A stretch of DNA of 64,000 bases from positions 2,482,501-2,546,500 of the forward strand of contig NZ_JAUTBL010000002.1 in NCBI RefSeq assembly GCF_030819275.1, in the 5' to 3' direction. Of the stretch, positions 7,066 through 16,914 are shown in pieces; the first letter of the stretch is position 1, and each line of letters starts with the position of its first letter. Source of the DNA: Agrobacterium larrymoorei. GTDB taxonomy: Bacteria > Pseudomonadota > Alphaproteobacteria > Rhizobiales > Rhizobiaceae. Below the pieces are notes generated by a model, which was given only the letters and a program-made list of their open reading frames with translations, was not told where the DNA came from and did not search any database. The translations under genes and the position numbers were made by a program.

Positions 7066-10018
7066 TGATCCGGCCTCCTTCCTTGTCGAAGAACACCATG
7101 TCCGTCACCTCGACTGCAATCGTCTTGTCGGCAAGCGGAATGTAGAGGGTTTCACCCATCCGCGCCCGGCCATCGGCCACCAGACCGAAGGCAATCGCGC
7201 GACCAAGATTTTCGGACCAGTAGGACGACGTGACGTGACCGAGCATCGTCATCGGCTTGGGTGCATTCGGATCCACAACGATCTGGCCGCCCTCTTCCGG
7301 CACCTCATGCGCGTTCTTCGGCAGAAGACCGACGAGCTGCTTGCGACCGCTGCGGGTCAGATCCGGGCGCTGCAGGCCGCGAATACCGACGAAATCCGTC
7401 TTCTTCTTGGAGACAGCCCAGCCAAGGCCGGCATCGTCAGGCGTCACCGTGCCGTCGGTATCCTGGCCGACGATGATGTAGCCCTTTTCGGCGCGCAGCA
7501 CGTGCATCGTCTCGGTGCCGTAGAGGCAGCCGCCAACCGCTTTCGCCCGCTCTGCAATGGCCTGCCACACGGCCGGGCCGTAATCCGCTGGCACGTTGAC
7601 TTCGAAGCCGAGTTCGCCGGTAAACGACACGCGGAAAAGGCGCGTCGGCACACCGCAGATCTTGCCTTCGGCCACCGCCATATGCGGGAAGGCTTCCGGC
7701 GACAGATCGATGCCTTCGACGAGCGGCGCAATCACCTCGCGTGCCTTCGGTCCCTGCACCGCAATCACCGCCCATTGTTCGGTGGCAGACGTCAGCCAAA
7801 CGTTGAGATGCGGGAATTCCGTCTGCAGGTAGTCTTCCATGTGGTGCAGCACGCGCGGCGCGCCGCCCGTCGTCGTCGTCACGTGGAAGCGGTCTTCCGC
7901 CATACGACCGACAACACCGTCATCATAGACGAAGCCGTCTTCGCGGGTCATGATGCCATAGCGGCAGCGACCGGGCTTCAGCGTGTCCCAGGCATTGGTG
8001 TAGAGCAGGTTGAGGAACTTCGCCGCATCCGGGCCAACCACCTCGATCTTGCCGAGCGTGGAGGCATCGAAGACGCCGACGCTTTCGCGCACCGTCTTGC
8101 ATTCGCGGTTGACCGCCTCATGCATGTCTTCGCCGGGACGCGGATAGTACCAGGCGCGCTTCCAGTTGCCGACATCCTCGAAGGCGGCACCTTCTGCTTC
8201 TTCCAGAGCATGCATCGGCGTCTTGCGGGCCGGGTCGAACAGCTTGCCGCGCGAATGGCCGACCAGCGTACCGAAGGTCACGGGCGTATAGGGCGCACGG
8301 AAGGTGGTGAGACCGACCTTCGGCAGATCGCGGCCCAGCGCTTCCGATGCGATGGCAAGGCCATGCATGTTGGACATCTTGCCCTGGTCGGAGGCCATGC
8401 CGTTGGTGGTGAAGCGCTTGATGTGCTCGATGGAGTGCATGCCTTCGCGCACGGCCAGACGGATATCCTTGGCGCAGACATCGTGCTGGAAGTCGATGAA
8501 GGCCTTGACACTGTGGTCGGCACCCGCACCTTCGGCAGCGCCGATCATGCCGCCCGTCCAGGTGTTGGCGTTGCTGCCGGAGATGGCAACCTCGCCACCG
8601 CCAGCCGCAGCCGCTTCGGAAAGCAGCGCGGAGAGATCGTCTGTGCCGTTGCAGGCGCCGATGGACACGCCATCCTGCACATGCACATCGGGCAGGAAGC
8701 GCTGGTTGGCCGCATCATATTTCAGCTTGCCGCGGGACTGCGAGAAGAGATGCACCGATGGCGTCCAGCCGGCAGACACGATCAGCGCATCGACAGCAAT
8801 CTTGCGCTTGCCCGAGCCGCCATTGCGGCCAACCGTCATGGAGGTGACGCGAAGACGGCCTGCCGTATCAAAGACGCTGTGGCCGGCCAGAACCTCGATG
8901 CCAAGCGCGCGTGCCTCGTCCAGAAGCTTCGTGCTCGGGTTCGGGCGGCAATCGACGATCGCCGCGATCTTGACACCGGCGCGCTTCAGGTCGAAGGCCG
9001 CCTCATAGGCGCTGTCATGGGCGGTGTAGACACCAACATTGTGGCCGACAGCCACGCCATACTGGTTGAGATAGGTGCGCGCGGCGGACGCCAGCATGAT
9101 GCCGGGGCGGTCGTTATTGGCGAACACCATGTGGCGCTCGATAGCGCCGGTCGCCATCACCACCTTCTTGGCGCGCACCTGCCACAGGCGCTCGCGCGGC
9201 TCATGCAGGGCCGGGCTTGCCAGGTGGTCGGTCACGCGCTCGGCCAGGCCGATGAAGTTGTGGTTGTAGTAGCCGAAGACGGTGGTGCGGGTCAGCACGT
9301 CCACATTCGGCATGGCCTTCAGCTCGGCCAAAACCGACTGCGCCCAGTCATAGCCGTTCTTGCCGTCGATCACGGTGCCGCTTTCAAAGCGCAGCGCACC
9401 GCCAACCGTCGGGTTCTCATCGACCAGAATGACCTTGGCGCCGGTCTTGGCTGCAGAAAGAGCCGCCGTCAGACCGGCAGCGCCGCCACCGGCCACCATC
9501 ACGTCGCAATGGGCAAAGCGGCTGGCATATTGATCGGTGTCGCCCTGCTTCGGCGCACTGCCGAGACCGGCGGCGCGGCGGATGATCGGCTCATAAAGCT
9601 TGTGCCATGCGGCCTTCGGCCACATGAAGGTCTTGTAGTAGAAGCCTGCCGCAAAGAAGGGCGAGAAGAAATCGTTGATCGCACCGACATCGAAGGACAG
9701 CGACGGATAGCGGTTCTGCGACGAGACGATCGCGCCATCGAAGACTTCCTGCACCGTGGCGCGCACATTCGGCTGGCGGCGGGACGCATCGCGCGACACG
9801 TCGATCAGCGCATTTGGCTCTTCCGGACCGGCGGAAAGAAAGCCGCGCGGACGGTGATACTTGAACGAGCGTCCGATGAGGTGAACGCCATTGGCAAGCA
9901 GCGCCGAGGCAACCGTATCGCCCTGAAGCGCCGTATAGCTCTTGCCGTCGAAGTTGAAGCGGGCGGTGCGGGCAGGCGTCAGGCGGCCTGCACCCTTGAT
10001 ACGGTAAGCGCCGCTCAT
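7058..10018 (-). CDS. soxA: Sarcosine oxidase subunit alpha
   Basis: 986 aa, full length for SoxA. In order: an N-terminal Fer2-like domain (YTALQGDTVASALLANG about 28-44, then RSFKYHRPRG), an NAD-binding Rossmann domain (V-A-G-G-G-A-A-G-L-T-A-A-L about 174-186), a central pyridine-nucleotide reductase-like region, and a C-terminal GcvT-like aminomethyltransferase part (about 600-986), which channels formaldehyde to tetrahydrofolate. The start overlaps the soxD stop as ATGA, and soxG overlaps its end, so translation is coupled. The DNA has long open frames on the opposite strand here; these are codon-bias shadows. Confidence 0.96.
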   Translation of the reverse strand: MSGAYRIKGAGRLTPARTARFNFDGKSYTALQGDTVASALLANGVHLIGRSFKYHRPRGFLSAGPEEPNALIDVSRDASRRQPNVRATVQEVFDGAIVSSQNRYPSLSFDVGAINDFFSPFFAAGFYYKTFMWPKAAWHKLYEPIIRRAAGLGSAPKQGDTDQYASRFAHCDVMVAGGGAAGLTAALSAAKTGAKVILVDENPTVGGALRFESGTVIDGKNGYDWAQSVLAELKAMPNVDVLTRTTVFGYYNHNFIGLAERVTDHLASPALHEPRERLWQVRAKKVVMATGAIERHMVFANNDRPGIMLASAARTYLNQYGVAVGHNVGVYTAHDSAYEAAFDLKRAGVKIAAIVDCRPNPSTKLLDEARALGIEVLAGHSVFDTAGRLRVTSMTVGRNGGSGKRKIAVDALIVSAGWTPSVHLFSQSRGKLKYDAANQRFLPDVHVQDGVSIGACNGTDDLSALLSEAAAAGGGEVAISGSNANTWTGGMIGAAEGAGADHSVKAFIDFQHDVCAKDIRLAVREGMHSIEHIKRFTTNGMASDQGKMSNMHGLAIASEALGRDLPKVGLTTFRAPYTPVTFGTLVGHSRGKLFDPARKTPMHALEEAEGAAFEDVGNWKRAWYYPRPGEDMHEAVNRECKTVRESVGVFDASTLGKIEVVGPDAAKFLNLLYTNAWDTLKPGRCRYGIMTREDGFVYDDGVVGRMAEDRFHVTTTTGGAPRVLHHMEDYLQTEFPHLNVWLTSATEQWAVIAVQGPKAREVIAPLVEGIDLSPEAFPHMAVAEGKICGVPTRLFRVSFTGELGFEVNVPADYGPAVWQAIAERAKAVGGCLYGTETMHVLRAEKGYIIVGQDTDGTVTPDDAGLGWAVSKKKTDFVGIRGLQRPDLTRSGRKQLVGLLPKNAHEVPEEGGQIVVDPNAPKPMTMLGHVTSSYWSENLGRAIAFGLVADGRARMGETLYIPLADKTIAVEVTDMVFFDKEGGRING

Positions 10019-10329
10019 CGGGCTGCTCCTTCGCTGGAGGAGAGAAGCGAAGCCTCGTCCGGCTTCGGCTCGCCCGCCTTATATGTCAGGTGGAACTTGT
10101 CGGTCACCGAATGGCGCGCCGCATTGAAGAAGCGGCCGCAGCCATGGATATGGCGCCAGCGCTCATAGACCATGCCCTTGTCGTTATCGCGCATGAAGAA
10201 ATATTCGGCAAATTCCTCATCGGAAATACCGGCAATGTTTTCCGGGCGGGCGATATGCGCCTCACCAGCCCAGCGGAACTCCAGTTCAGAGCGTTCTTCT
10301 TCGCAATATGGACAACGGATCAGCAGCAT
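10015..10329 (-). CDS. soxD: Sarcosine oxidase subunit delta
   Basis: 104 aa. The N-terminus has C-P-Y-C-E (residues 6-10), half of the zinc site known in SoxD, and continues with SELEFRWAGEAH, RPEN and EYFFMRDNDKGMVYERW (about 43-59), all hallmarks of the family. SoxD is the zinc-binding subunit of the heterotetramer. It overlaps soxA by 4 bases (ATGA), while 156 bases separate it from soxB upstream. Confidence 0.95.
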   Translation of the reverse strand: MLLIRCPYCEEERSELEFRWAGEAHIARPENIAGISDEEFAEYFFMRDNDKGMVYERWRHIHGCGRFFNAARHSVTDKFHLTYKAGEPKPDEASLLSSSEGAAR

Positions 10330-10485
10330 GATGGTCCCTCAAGGAGAGCTTGCCGGAACCATCGTTCCGGCGGGTTGGTCACACAGGCGCTTTCCCATGG
10401 TGATGTAGGGGGAGAGCCTGCTTGTCAGATATTCAAAATTCGCGGAGGGCCGAAGCGCGTCGCTTCGCCCCTTGACGCAACGTCG

Positions 10486-11739
10486 TCAATGGGCAACCGC
10501 CGCGGCTGCCGCCTCGTCGATCAACCGGCCGGTGCGAAACCGGTCGAGGTTAAGACCCGCCGCCAGCCGATGCGGCTCGCCGCGCGCAATCAGATGCGCG
10601 AAGAGATGCGCCGAACCCGGCGTGGCCTTGAAGCCGCCCGTGCCCCATCCGCAATTGACGAAGAGGTTCGGAACCGGTGTCACGCTCTGGATGGCCGAGC
10701 GATCCGGTGTGTTGTCGGTGATGCCGCCCCACTGGCGCATCATCTTCACACGCCGGAAGATCGGGAAGAGTTCGCAGATGGCGTCCAGCGTATGGGTGAT
10801 GATCTGCAAGCCGCCGGTCTGCGAATAGGAATTGTACTGGTCGGTACCGGCACCGATCACCAGCTCGCCCTTGTCGGACTGCGAGATATAGGCATGCACG
10901 GTGTTGGACATCACCACGCAGGGGAAGATCGGCTTCAACGGCTCGGAGACCAGCGCCTGCAACGGGTTGGAGGCAAGCGGCACGCGCACATCGGCCATCT
11001 TCATGATGACGGAGGAATGACCGGCAGCGGACACGCCGATCTTCTTCGCGCCGATGAAGCCGCGATTGGTTTCCACACCCGTCACCGCGCCATCGGGACC
11101 GCGACGGATCGCGGTAACTTCGCAGTTCTGGATGATGTGGACGCCGCGATCGGACGCCGCACGGGCATAGCCCCAGGCCACCGCGTCGTGACGCGCCGTG
11201 CCGCCACGGCGTTGAAGGGCCGCGCCATTGATGGCGTAGCGGGCGTTCGCGGAAATATCGAGCGGCGGACAGTAGGCCTTGGCCTCTTCCGGCGTCAGCC
11301 ATTCATTGTCGATGCCATAGAGGCGGTTGGCATTGATATGGCGCTTGAAGGACTGCTGGTCATGCACATTGTGCGACAGCATCATCACGCCGCGTGCCGA
11401 ATACATGACGTTGTAGTTCAGGTCCTGGCTCAAGCCTTCCCACAATTTGAGGGAGTGCTCGTACATATCCATGCTCTCTTCATAGAGATAGTTCGAGCGG
11501 ATAATCGTGGTGTTGCGGCCGGTATTGCCGCCGCCGAGCCAGCCCTTTTCCAGAACCGCAATATTGGTGATGCCATGTTCCTTGGCCAGATAATAAGCGG
11601 CACCGAGACCATGGCCGCCGCCACCGATGATGATGACGTCATATTCCTTGCGCGGCTCGGGAGACGCCCACTGGGCATCCCATCCCTTGTGGGCGCGCAT
11701 TGCCTCGCGAGCCACGGCAAAAACAGAAAATTTGCGCAT
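10486..11739 (-). CDS. soxB: Sarcosine oxidase subunit beta
   Basis: 417 aa from ATG 11739, chosen because AGGGAG lies about 10 bases upstream and the family begins MRKFSVFAVA; an 8-residue extension is possible in frame. SoxB is the flavoprotein subunit that oxidises sarcosine. The dinucleotide-binding motif VIIIGGGGHGLGAAYYLA (about 36-53) is followed by LGGGNTGRNTTIIRSNY. The C-terminal G-W-G-T-G-G-F-K-A-T-P-G-S-A block closes the FAD domain. First gene of the soxBDAG operon; its promoter must lie in the 307-base gap before rpsU. Confidence 0.95.
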   Translation of the reverse strand: MRKFSVFAVAREAMRAHKGWDAQWASPEPRKEYDVIIIGGGGHGLGAAYYLAKEHGITNIAVLEKGWLGGGNTGRNTTIIRSNYLYEESMDMYEHSLKLWEGLSQDLNYNVMYSARGVMMLSHNVHDQQSFKRHINANRLYGIDNEWLTPEEAKAYCPPLDISANARYAINGAALQRRGGTARHDAVAWGYARAASDRGVHIIQNCEVTAIRRGPDGAVTGVETNRGFIGAKKIGVSAAGHSSVIMKMADVRVPLASNPLQALVSEPLKPIFPCVVMSNTVHAYISQSDKGELVIGAGTDQYNSYSQTGGLQIITHTLDAICELFPIFRRVKMMRQWGGITDNTPDRSAIQSVTPVPNLFVNCGWGTGGFKATPGSAHLFAHLIARGEPHRLAAGLNLDRFRTGRLIDEAAAAAVAH

Positions 11740-12046
11740 TCGCAAGCAACTCCCTGAAGACACGCTGGATTATTCCGGCTGAGACCTATGAATGGCAAAT
11801 ATGCGCAGTGTGCAGTGTTCATTTTGCGACGCCGCAACATGATTGTTTTGACATGCGCCATAACTTTCTTGGCACCCCTTGTATTTTCGCCAAGAGACAC
11901 AGTTAACGGCTGGACTTCAGGGAAACGATCTGATATTGCACCTCACCAATCGCGCGGCCAACCCGGCCACACGAACGATTTTTTGTTTGCCTGCGAATGC
12001 CTTTATTCGCATGGCAAGATAACCAACCTAAAGGAACGGGATTCAC
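11740..12046. other. Intergenic region between divergent soxB and rpsU
   Basis: This 307-base gap must hold both promoters. It is AT-richer than the surroundings. A TTGACA hexamer occurs at 11848-11853, but no convincing -10 box stands 16-18 bases downstream, so I do not call a promoter. No further gene or repeat was seen. Confidence 0.4.
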
Positions 12047-12274
12047 GTGCAGGTACTAGTCCGCGATAACAACGTTGATCAGGCGCTTCGCGCTCTCAAG
12101 AAGAAGATGCAGCGCGAAGGTATCTTCCGCGAAATGAAGATGCGCGATTACTACGAGAAGCCTTCGCAGAAGCGCGCTCGCGAAAAGGCTGAAGCCGTTC
12201 GCCGCGTTCGCAAGCTGGCTCGCAAGCGCATGCAGCGCGAAGGTCTGATTGCTGCTCCACGCGCGAGCCGTTAA
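12047..12274 (+). CDS. rpsU: 30S ribosomal protein S21
   Basis: 75 aa, strongly basic, starting at GTG 12047 after AAAGGAACGGG. The sequence shows the S21 pattern: [20 protein letters not shown], then [17 protein letters not shown], and an Arg/Lys-rich tail. S21 sits in the small subunit near the anti-Shine-Dalgarno helix and helps initiation. Alphaproteobacteria often carry more than one S21 gene; whether this is the main copy cannot be told. Only weak hairpins follow it (for example near 12315-12335), not a clear terminator. Confidence 0.97.
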   Translation: MQVLVRDNNVDQALRALKKKMQREGIFREMKMRDYYEKPSQKRAREKAEAVRRVRKLARKRMQREGLIAAPRASR

Positions 12275-12500
12275 TAGGCCGTCTTTTCGACGTTTTTGAA
12301 TGCTTATGGGGCGGGGGCGATTTTTTCGCCGCCGCTCTTTGACTTTGCGCCTATCTGAATTCGCTTGCACGATCGGGCCTTGCATAATTGGCTCCGCATG
12401 ATCAGCCTTGAGAGGGAACCCATATCGCATGAACGCTGTTGATACCCGTGAATCCAGACGTCCTTCCGCCCTCTCCCACGGCGTATCTCAGAGAAAAACC

Positions 12501-13326
12501 ATGCGGCTTTCGTCCACCCTCATCCTCTGCGGCATGGTTGCGGCTCTTGCCGGCTGCGCCACCACCACCCAGACGAACGACGTGTTCCAGATCGACCGCG
12601 CCCAAGGGTCTGAGCAGAACATCGCCTCGCTGACGTCGGTCATCAATGCCAACCCGCAGGATCCCGAAGGCTACAACGTCCGTGGCTCGGCCTACGGTCG
12701 CGCCGGTGACTCCAAGCGCGCCATTGCCGACTTCAATCAGGCCCTGCAGCTCAACCCGCGCTTCTACCAGGCCTATGCGAACCGCGCGCTCGTCTACCGC
12801 AATATGGGCCAGCAGCAGCAGGCGCTTCAGGACTACAACAGCGCGCTGCAGATCAATCCGAATTACGACGTGGCGCTCATCGGCCGCGGCAATCTCTACC
12901 GCCAGACAGGCCGCACCAACGAAGCCTTCAACGACTTCACCGCCGCCATCAACACCGACACGACCGATGGCCGCGCCTATCACAATCGCGGCCTGATCTA
13001 CCCAGCTGCGCAACCAGCACAGCCAGGCGATCGAAGACTTCTCCAAGGCCATCTCGCTCTCGCCCAACTCGCCCGAGCCCTATAATGGCCGCGGCATTTC
13101 CTACGTGGCGCTGAACGACGACGAAAACGCCTTCGCCGATTTCAACCACGCTATCGCGCTGGATGACAGCCGTGCGGAATCATGGGCCAACCAGGCGCTG
13201 GTCTATGAGCGCCGCGGCGAACGCGACAAGGCGCTGAAGTCCTACAACCACGCCGCCCGCCTCGACCCCAAATACAAGCCCGCCGTCGACGGCCTCGCCC
13301 GCATGCGCGGCGCTGGCGCGTCGTAA
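12501..13326 (+). pseudogene. TPR-repeat lipoprotein, broken by a one-base frameshift
   Basis: Start taken at ATG 12501, which gives a lipoprotein signal (LILCGMVAALAGC, lipobox L-A-G-C) and is preceded by GAGAAA. Several tetratricopeptide units follow (for example GYNVRGSAYGRAGDSKRAIADFNQAL and AYANRALVYRNMG). In the run CCC at 13001-13003 one C is extra: after HNRGLIY the frame leaves the TPR pattern and stops at 13085. One frame over it resumes with QLRNQHSQAIEDF and continues to 13326 with two more TPRs. The intact protein would be about 275 aa, an outer-membrane-anchored scaffold of unknown partner. The break is either a real mutation or a homopolymer sequencing error. Confidence 0.8.
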
Positions 13327-13468
13327 GCGTTCCTCCGAACGCCATCCGTCCTTCCGGACGCCACAGTCGAAGACGCCAATGGCTCTTCTTCCGTGTACTC
13401 TGTCATATGAGGCAGGCGGGTTTCCTTCCGCGCGACGTTGATGCGAAGCTGAACCCCTCCTCCCCGTC

Positions 13469-13491
13469 ATCCTCGCCCTTGAGGCGAGGAT
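13469..13491. repeat. 23-bp palindromic (REP-like) unit
   Basis: ATCCTCGCC-CTTGA-GGCGAGGAT, perfect 9-bp arms; one of two such units 34 bases apart in this gap. Confidence 0.75.
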
Positions 13492-13525
13492 CCACGACCC
13501 GACCGCTAAGCACTTGGAAACATGG

Positions 13526-13548
13526 ATCCTCGGGTCAAACCCGAGGAT
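13526..13548. repeat. 23-bp palindromic (REP-like) unit
   Basis: ATCCTCGGG-TCAAA-CCCGAGGAT, perfect 9-bp arms; second unit of the pair with 13469-13491. Confidence 0.78.
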
Positions 13549-13621
13549 GACGTTCGAGAGGTTTTCTCTTTCGGTCGCCCCACCTCTGTTCTTTCTGGTG
13601 GCTCTGCCCGAGGGGTGCCGC

Positions 13622-13775
13622 CCCCCCTCTGTCCTGCCGGACATCTCCCCCTCAAGGGGGGAGATTGGCAAGAGAGATGCTCCCCATTTCATCATCAACG
13701 TCGACGAAGTGCGAGAACTCGCCACGAGTCGATCTCCCCCCTTGAGGGGGAGATGTCCGGCAGGACAGAGGGGGG
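13622..13775. repeat. RIME-like intergenic palindromic element (154 bp, 44-bp inverted arms)
   Basis: The arms 13622-13665 and 13732-13775 are exact reverse complements by my reading, separated by 66 bases. Each arm contains a smaller palindrome (ATCTCCCCC...GGGGGGAGAT). Together with the two 23-bp units it fills most of the 498-base gap between the TPR gene and the RND permease gene. This architecture fits Rhizobium-specific intergenic mosaic elements. A second copy with a different centre lies at 46491-46646. Confidence 0.85.
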
Positions 13776-13824
13776 TAAGCCCCAGGATTCAGAACTTAAA
13801 AGCGATCGCCTCCAGCTAGTCTTG

Positions 13825-16800
13825 TCACACCGGCTTGGCGTCGCCTTCGGCCTTCGCCTCTGGCTCAGACTTCTTTTCCTCCGGCTTGATCCGGAACCAT
13901 GTCACGTAAAGCGCGGGCAGGAAAAGCAGTGTCAGCACCGTGCCAACCACGATACCGCCCATCATCGCATAGGCCATCGGGCCCCAGAAGACTTCGCGTG
14001 AGATCGGGATCAGCGCCAGTGTCGCCGCCGCCGCGGTCAGCATGATCGGGCGCATGCGGTGTTCGGTCGCCTCGATCACCGCCTGCCAGGCGGGCATACC
14101 TTCCTTGCGCAGATCCTCGATCTGCACGACGAGAATAACCGAGTTTCGGATGAGGATGCCGATCAGCGCCAGAATGCCGAGGATCGCGACAAAGCCCATC
14201 GGCGCGTTGCTGAGAAGCAGTGCCGCCACCACGCCGATCAGCGCCGTAGGGGCCACGGCAAAGACCAGGAACAGGCGGCTGAAGCTTTGCAGCTGGATCA
14301 TCAGGATCGTCGCCATGGCAAAGAGCATCAGCGGTGCGACAGCGGCAATCGGTCCCTGCGCCTCGGCGCTCGATTCCACAGCGCCGCCGATCTCGATCTT
14401 GTAGCCCACCGGCAGCGTCTTGATGAACGCATCCACCTGCGGCTGAAGCTGGGTAACGATCGTCGCCGGCTGGGTCGGGCCTTTGATGGCGGCTTTCAGC
14501 GTGATGGTCGGGATACGATCGCGCGATGCGATCATGGCCTGTTCCACATCATAGCGCAGATTGGCCACCGCCGAGAGCGGGATCAGCTTCCCGTCCGAGC
14601 CTGCAATTTGCAGGTTCTGCAGCGTCTCGATCGAGCCGCGCTCATCGGCCGCCGCACGTCCAATCACGTCGATGAGGTAGATATTGTCGCGCACCTGCGT
14701 GGCGCTCGATCCTTCCACGATGCTGTTCAGCACGGTGGCGATATCTTCCGAGCTCACGCCAAGCTGGCGGGCCTTGTCCTGCAAGACATCGACCTTCACC
14801 ACGCGCGATGGCTCGTTCCAGTCATAGATCATGTTGGTCAAGAGCGGATGCTGGCCGACGACACCGGCAAAGCGCATGGAGATGTCCCGCACCTTCTGGA
14901 TGTCCGGTCCGCTGATGCGGTACTGCACCGGCTTGCCGACCGGCGGGCCGATATCGAGCAGCTTCACGAAGGCATCGGTGCCGGGGAAGGTCTCGTTCAG
15001 ATATTTCTGGGAATCGCCGCGCACGCGGTCACGCGCTTCCAGGCTCTTCGGCACGATCACCGTCTGGCCGAAGAAGACGTTCTGGCTCTGCACGTCGAAG
15101 GACAGAATGAAGCGCGGCGCGCCCTGCCCCACATAGGTCGTCCAGTGGTCGATATCTGGATTATTGGCGAGCTTGTCCTGCTCGAACTTTGCCATCTGCC
15201 GGTTGGTTTCGGCAATCGAGCTGTTCTGCGGCAGGTTCCAGTCGATGATCAGCTCGGGACGGTCGGAGCTTGGAAAGAACTGCTGCTGCACCAGACCCAT
15301 GCCCGCAACGGACACGCCGAAGACACCGATGGTCAACAGAATGGTCACCCAGCGAAAGCGCATGGCGGTCGTCAGAAGGCCCGAGAAGATGGTCGCAAAC
15401 CGGCCCTTCTTATCGTGATGCTTCTTCATCTGCTTGGGCAGCATCAAGACGCCGAGAAGCGGTGTGAAGAGCACCGCGACGATCCACGAGACCAGCAGCG
15501 AAACCGCAATCACGACAAACAGCGTGAAGGTGAACTCACCCGCCGCACTGCTGTTGAGACCGATCGGGATGAAGCCCGCGACGGTGACGAGCGTACCGGT
15601 CAGCATCGGGAAGGCAGTGGACGTATAGACATAGGTCGCCGCCTTGCGCAGATCGTCGCCCGCCTCCAGCCGCGCCACCATCATCTCCACCGCAATCATC
15701 GCATCATCCACGAGAAGGCCGAGCGCGATGATCAGCGCGCCAAGCGAAATGCGCTGTAGCGAGATGCCGGAATATTCCATGTAGACGAAGGTGATAGCCA
15801 GCACGAGCGGAATGGAAACCGCCACCACCAGACCGGCGCGAAGCCCAAGGCTGATGAAGCTGATAATGAGGACGATCGCCACCGCCTCGAAAAGCGCATG
15901 GGTGAAGCCGGAGACCGCCTCCTCCACCACCGCCGGCTGGTCGGACACGCGGTTGACCTCGACGCCGATCGGCAGGTCGGCGACGACCGCCTTGATATGC
16001 TCGTCGACGGCCTCACCGAACTCCAGCAGATTGGCACCGGCCCGCATGCCGATGGCAAGACCGATGGCCGGCTTGCCATTATAGCGGAAGAGGGCTGTCG
16101 GCGGATCGACATAGCCGCGATGGATCGTCGCCACATCCGTCAGCGGGAAGAAGCGATCATTGACGCGCAGATTGATGGATTCCAGCGCGTTTTCCGAGGC
16201 GAATTGCCCGCCCACACGGATGGCGATGCGTTCCGGCCCGGCGGTCACGAAGCCGGATTGCGTCACCGCATTCTGCGCCTGCAAGGTGGCGATGATCGAC
16301 TGGCGATCGATGCCGAGCGCTGCGATCTTGCGGGTGGAAAATTCCAGATAGATCGCCTCGTCCTGCGCCCCGATGATGTCGACCTTGCCAACATTCTCGA
16401 TGGTCAGGATCTTGGAGCGCGCATCTTCCACCAGATCGCGCAGCTGGCGCTGGGAAAGCCCGTCGCTGGTAAAGGCAAAGATGTTGCCGAAGACATCGCC
16501 GAAGCGATCGTTGAAGAACGGCCCCTGCACGCCGGAGGGAAACTCACCCTTGATATCGGAAATCATGTTGCGGACGCGACGCCACGTTGGCTCCACATCC
16601 CGCGCCTTGGTGGTGGGCAGAAGCTCGAGGAAGACGGTTGTCTTGCCGGCTGTGGTTTCGCTGCGGGTATAATCGAGCGATTCCAGCTCCTGCAGCTTCT
16701 TCTCGATGCGGTCCGTTACCTGGCGGCTGACCTCTTCCGCCGTCGCGCCCGGCCAGGCGGCGGAGATCACCATGGTCTTGATGGTGAAGTTCGGATCTTC

Positions 16801-16914
16801 CTCACGCCCGAGATTGAGATAGGAAAACACGCCTGCAATCAGGAAGACGATCATGAAGTAGGAGACGAGCGAGCGGTGCGCCAATGCCCATTCGGAGAGA
16901 TTGAACTTTTTCAC
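13825..16914 (-). CDS. RND efflux transporter, inner-membrane permease
   Basis: 1029 aa, the usual length of an AcrB-type RND pump, with twelve membrane segments in two halves separated by large periplasmic loops. Visible features: an N-terminal amphipathic start and first TM (about 13-31), the TM4 block G-A-L-I-I-A-L-G-L-L-V-D-D-A-M-I-A-V-E (about 392-410; the Asp pair is the proton relay), and P-L-M-L-F-A-M-A-T-I-L-M-I-Q-L-Q-S-F in the second half. It exports hydrophobic compounds by proton antiport with a periplasmic adaptor and an outer-membrane channel; no channel gene is adjacent. Its start overlaps the preceding adaptor gene by 4 bases (ATGA). Confidence 0.95.
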   Translation of the reverse strand: MKKFNLSEWALAHRSLVSYFMIVFLIAGVFSYLNLGREEDPNFTIKTMVISAAWPGATAEEVSRQVTDRIEKKLQELESLDYTRSETTAGKTTVFLELLPTTKARDVEPTWRRVRNMISDIKGEFPSGVQGPFFNDRFGDVFGNIFAFTSDGLSQRQLRDLVEDARSKILTIENVGKVDIIGAQDEAIYLEFSTRKIAALGIDRQSIIATLQAQNAVTQSGFVTAGPERIAIRVGGQFASENALESINLRVNDRFFPLTDVATIHRGYVDPPTALFRYNGKPAIGLAIGMRAGANLLEFGEAVDEHIKAVVADLPIGVEVNRVSDQPAVVEEAVSGFTHALFEAVAIVLIISFISLGLRAGLVVAVSIPLVLAITFVYMEYSGISLQRISLGALIIALGLLVDDAMIAVEMMVARLEAGDDLRKAATYVYTSTAFPMLTGTLVTVAGFIPIGLNSSAAGEFTFTLFVVIAVSLLVSWIVAVLFTPLLGVLMLPKQMKKHHDKKGRFATIFSGLLTTAMRFRWVTILLTIGVFGVSVAGMGLVQQQFFPSSDRPELIIDWNLPQNSSIAETNRQMAKFEQDKLANNPDIDHWTTYVGQGAPRFILSFDVQSQNVFFGQTVIVPKSLEARDRVRGDSQKYLNETFPGTDAFVKLLDIGPPVGKPVQYRISGPDIQKVRDISMRFAGVVGQHPLLTNMIYDWNEPSRVVKVDVLQDKARQLGVSSEDIATVLNSIVEGSSATQVRDNIYLIDVIGRAAADERGSIETLQNLQIAGSDGKLIPLSAVANLRYDVEQAMIASRDRIPTITLKAAIKGPTQPATIVTQLQPQVDAFIKTLPVGYKIEIGGAVESSAEAQGPIAAVAPLMLFAMATILMIQLQSFSRLFLVFAVAPTALIGVVAALLLSNAPMGFVAILGILALIGILIRNSVILVVQIEDLRKEGMPAWQAVIEATEHRMRPIMLTAAAATLALIPISREVFWGPMAYAMMGGIVVGTVLTLLFLPALYVTWFRIKPEEKKSEPEAKAEGDAKPV

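Noticed and set aside
6989..10168. Very long plus-strand open frame opposite soxA
   Set aside because: It is a codon-bias shadow: soxA, soxD and soxG on the other strand have full family motifs and coupled overlaps, while this frame has none.
11861..11890. Sigma-54-like promoter (TTGGCACCCCTTGTA) before rpsU
   Set aside because: The spacing between the GG and the expected GC element is wrong, and sigma-54 control of rpsU would be odd.
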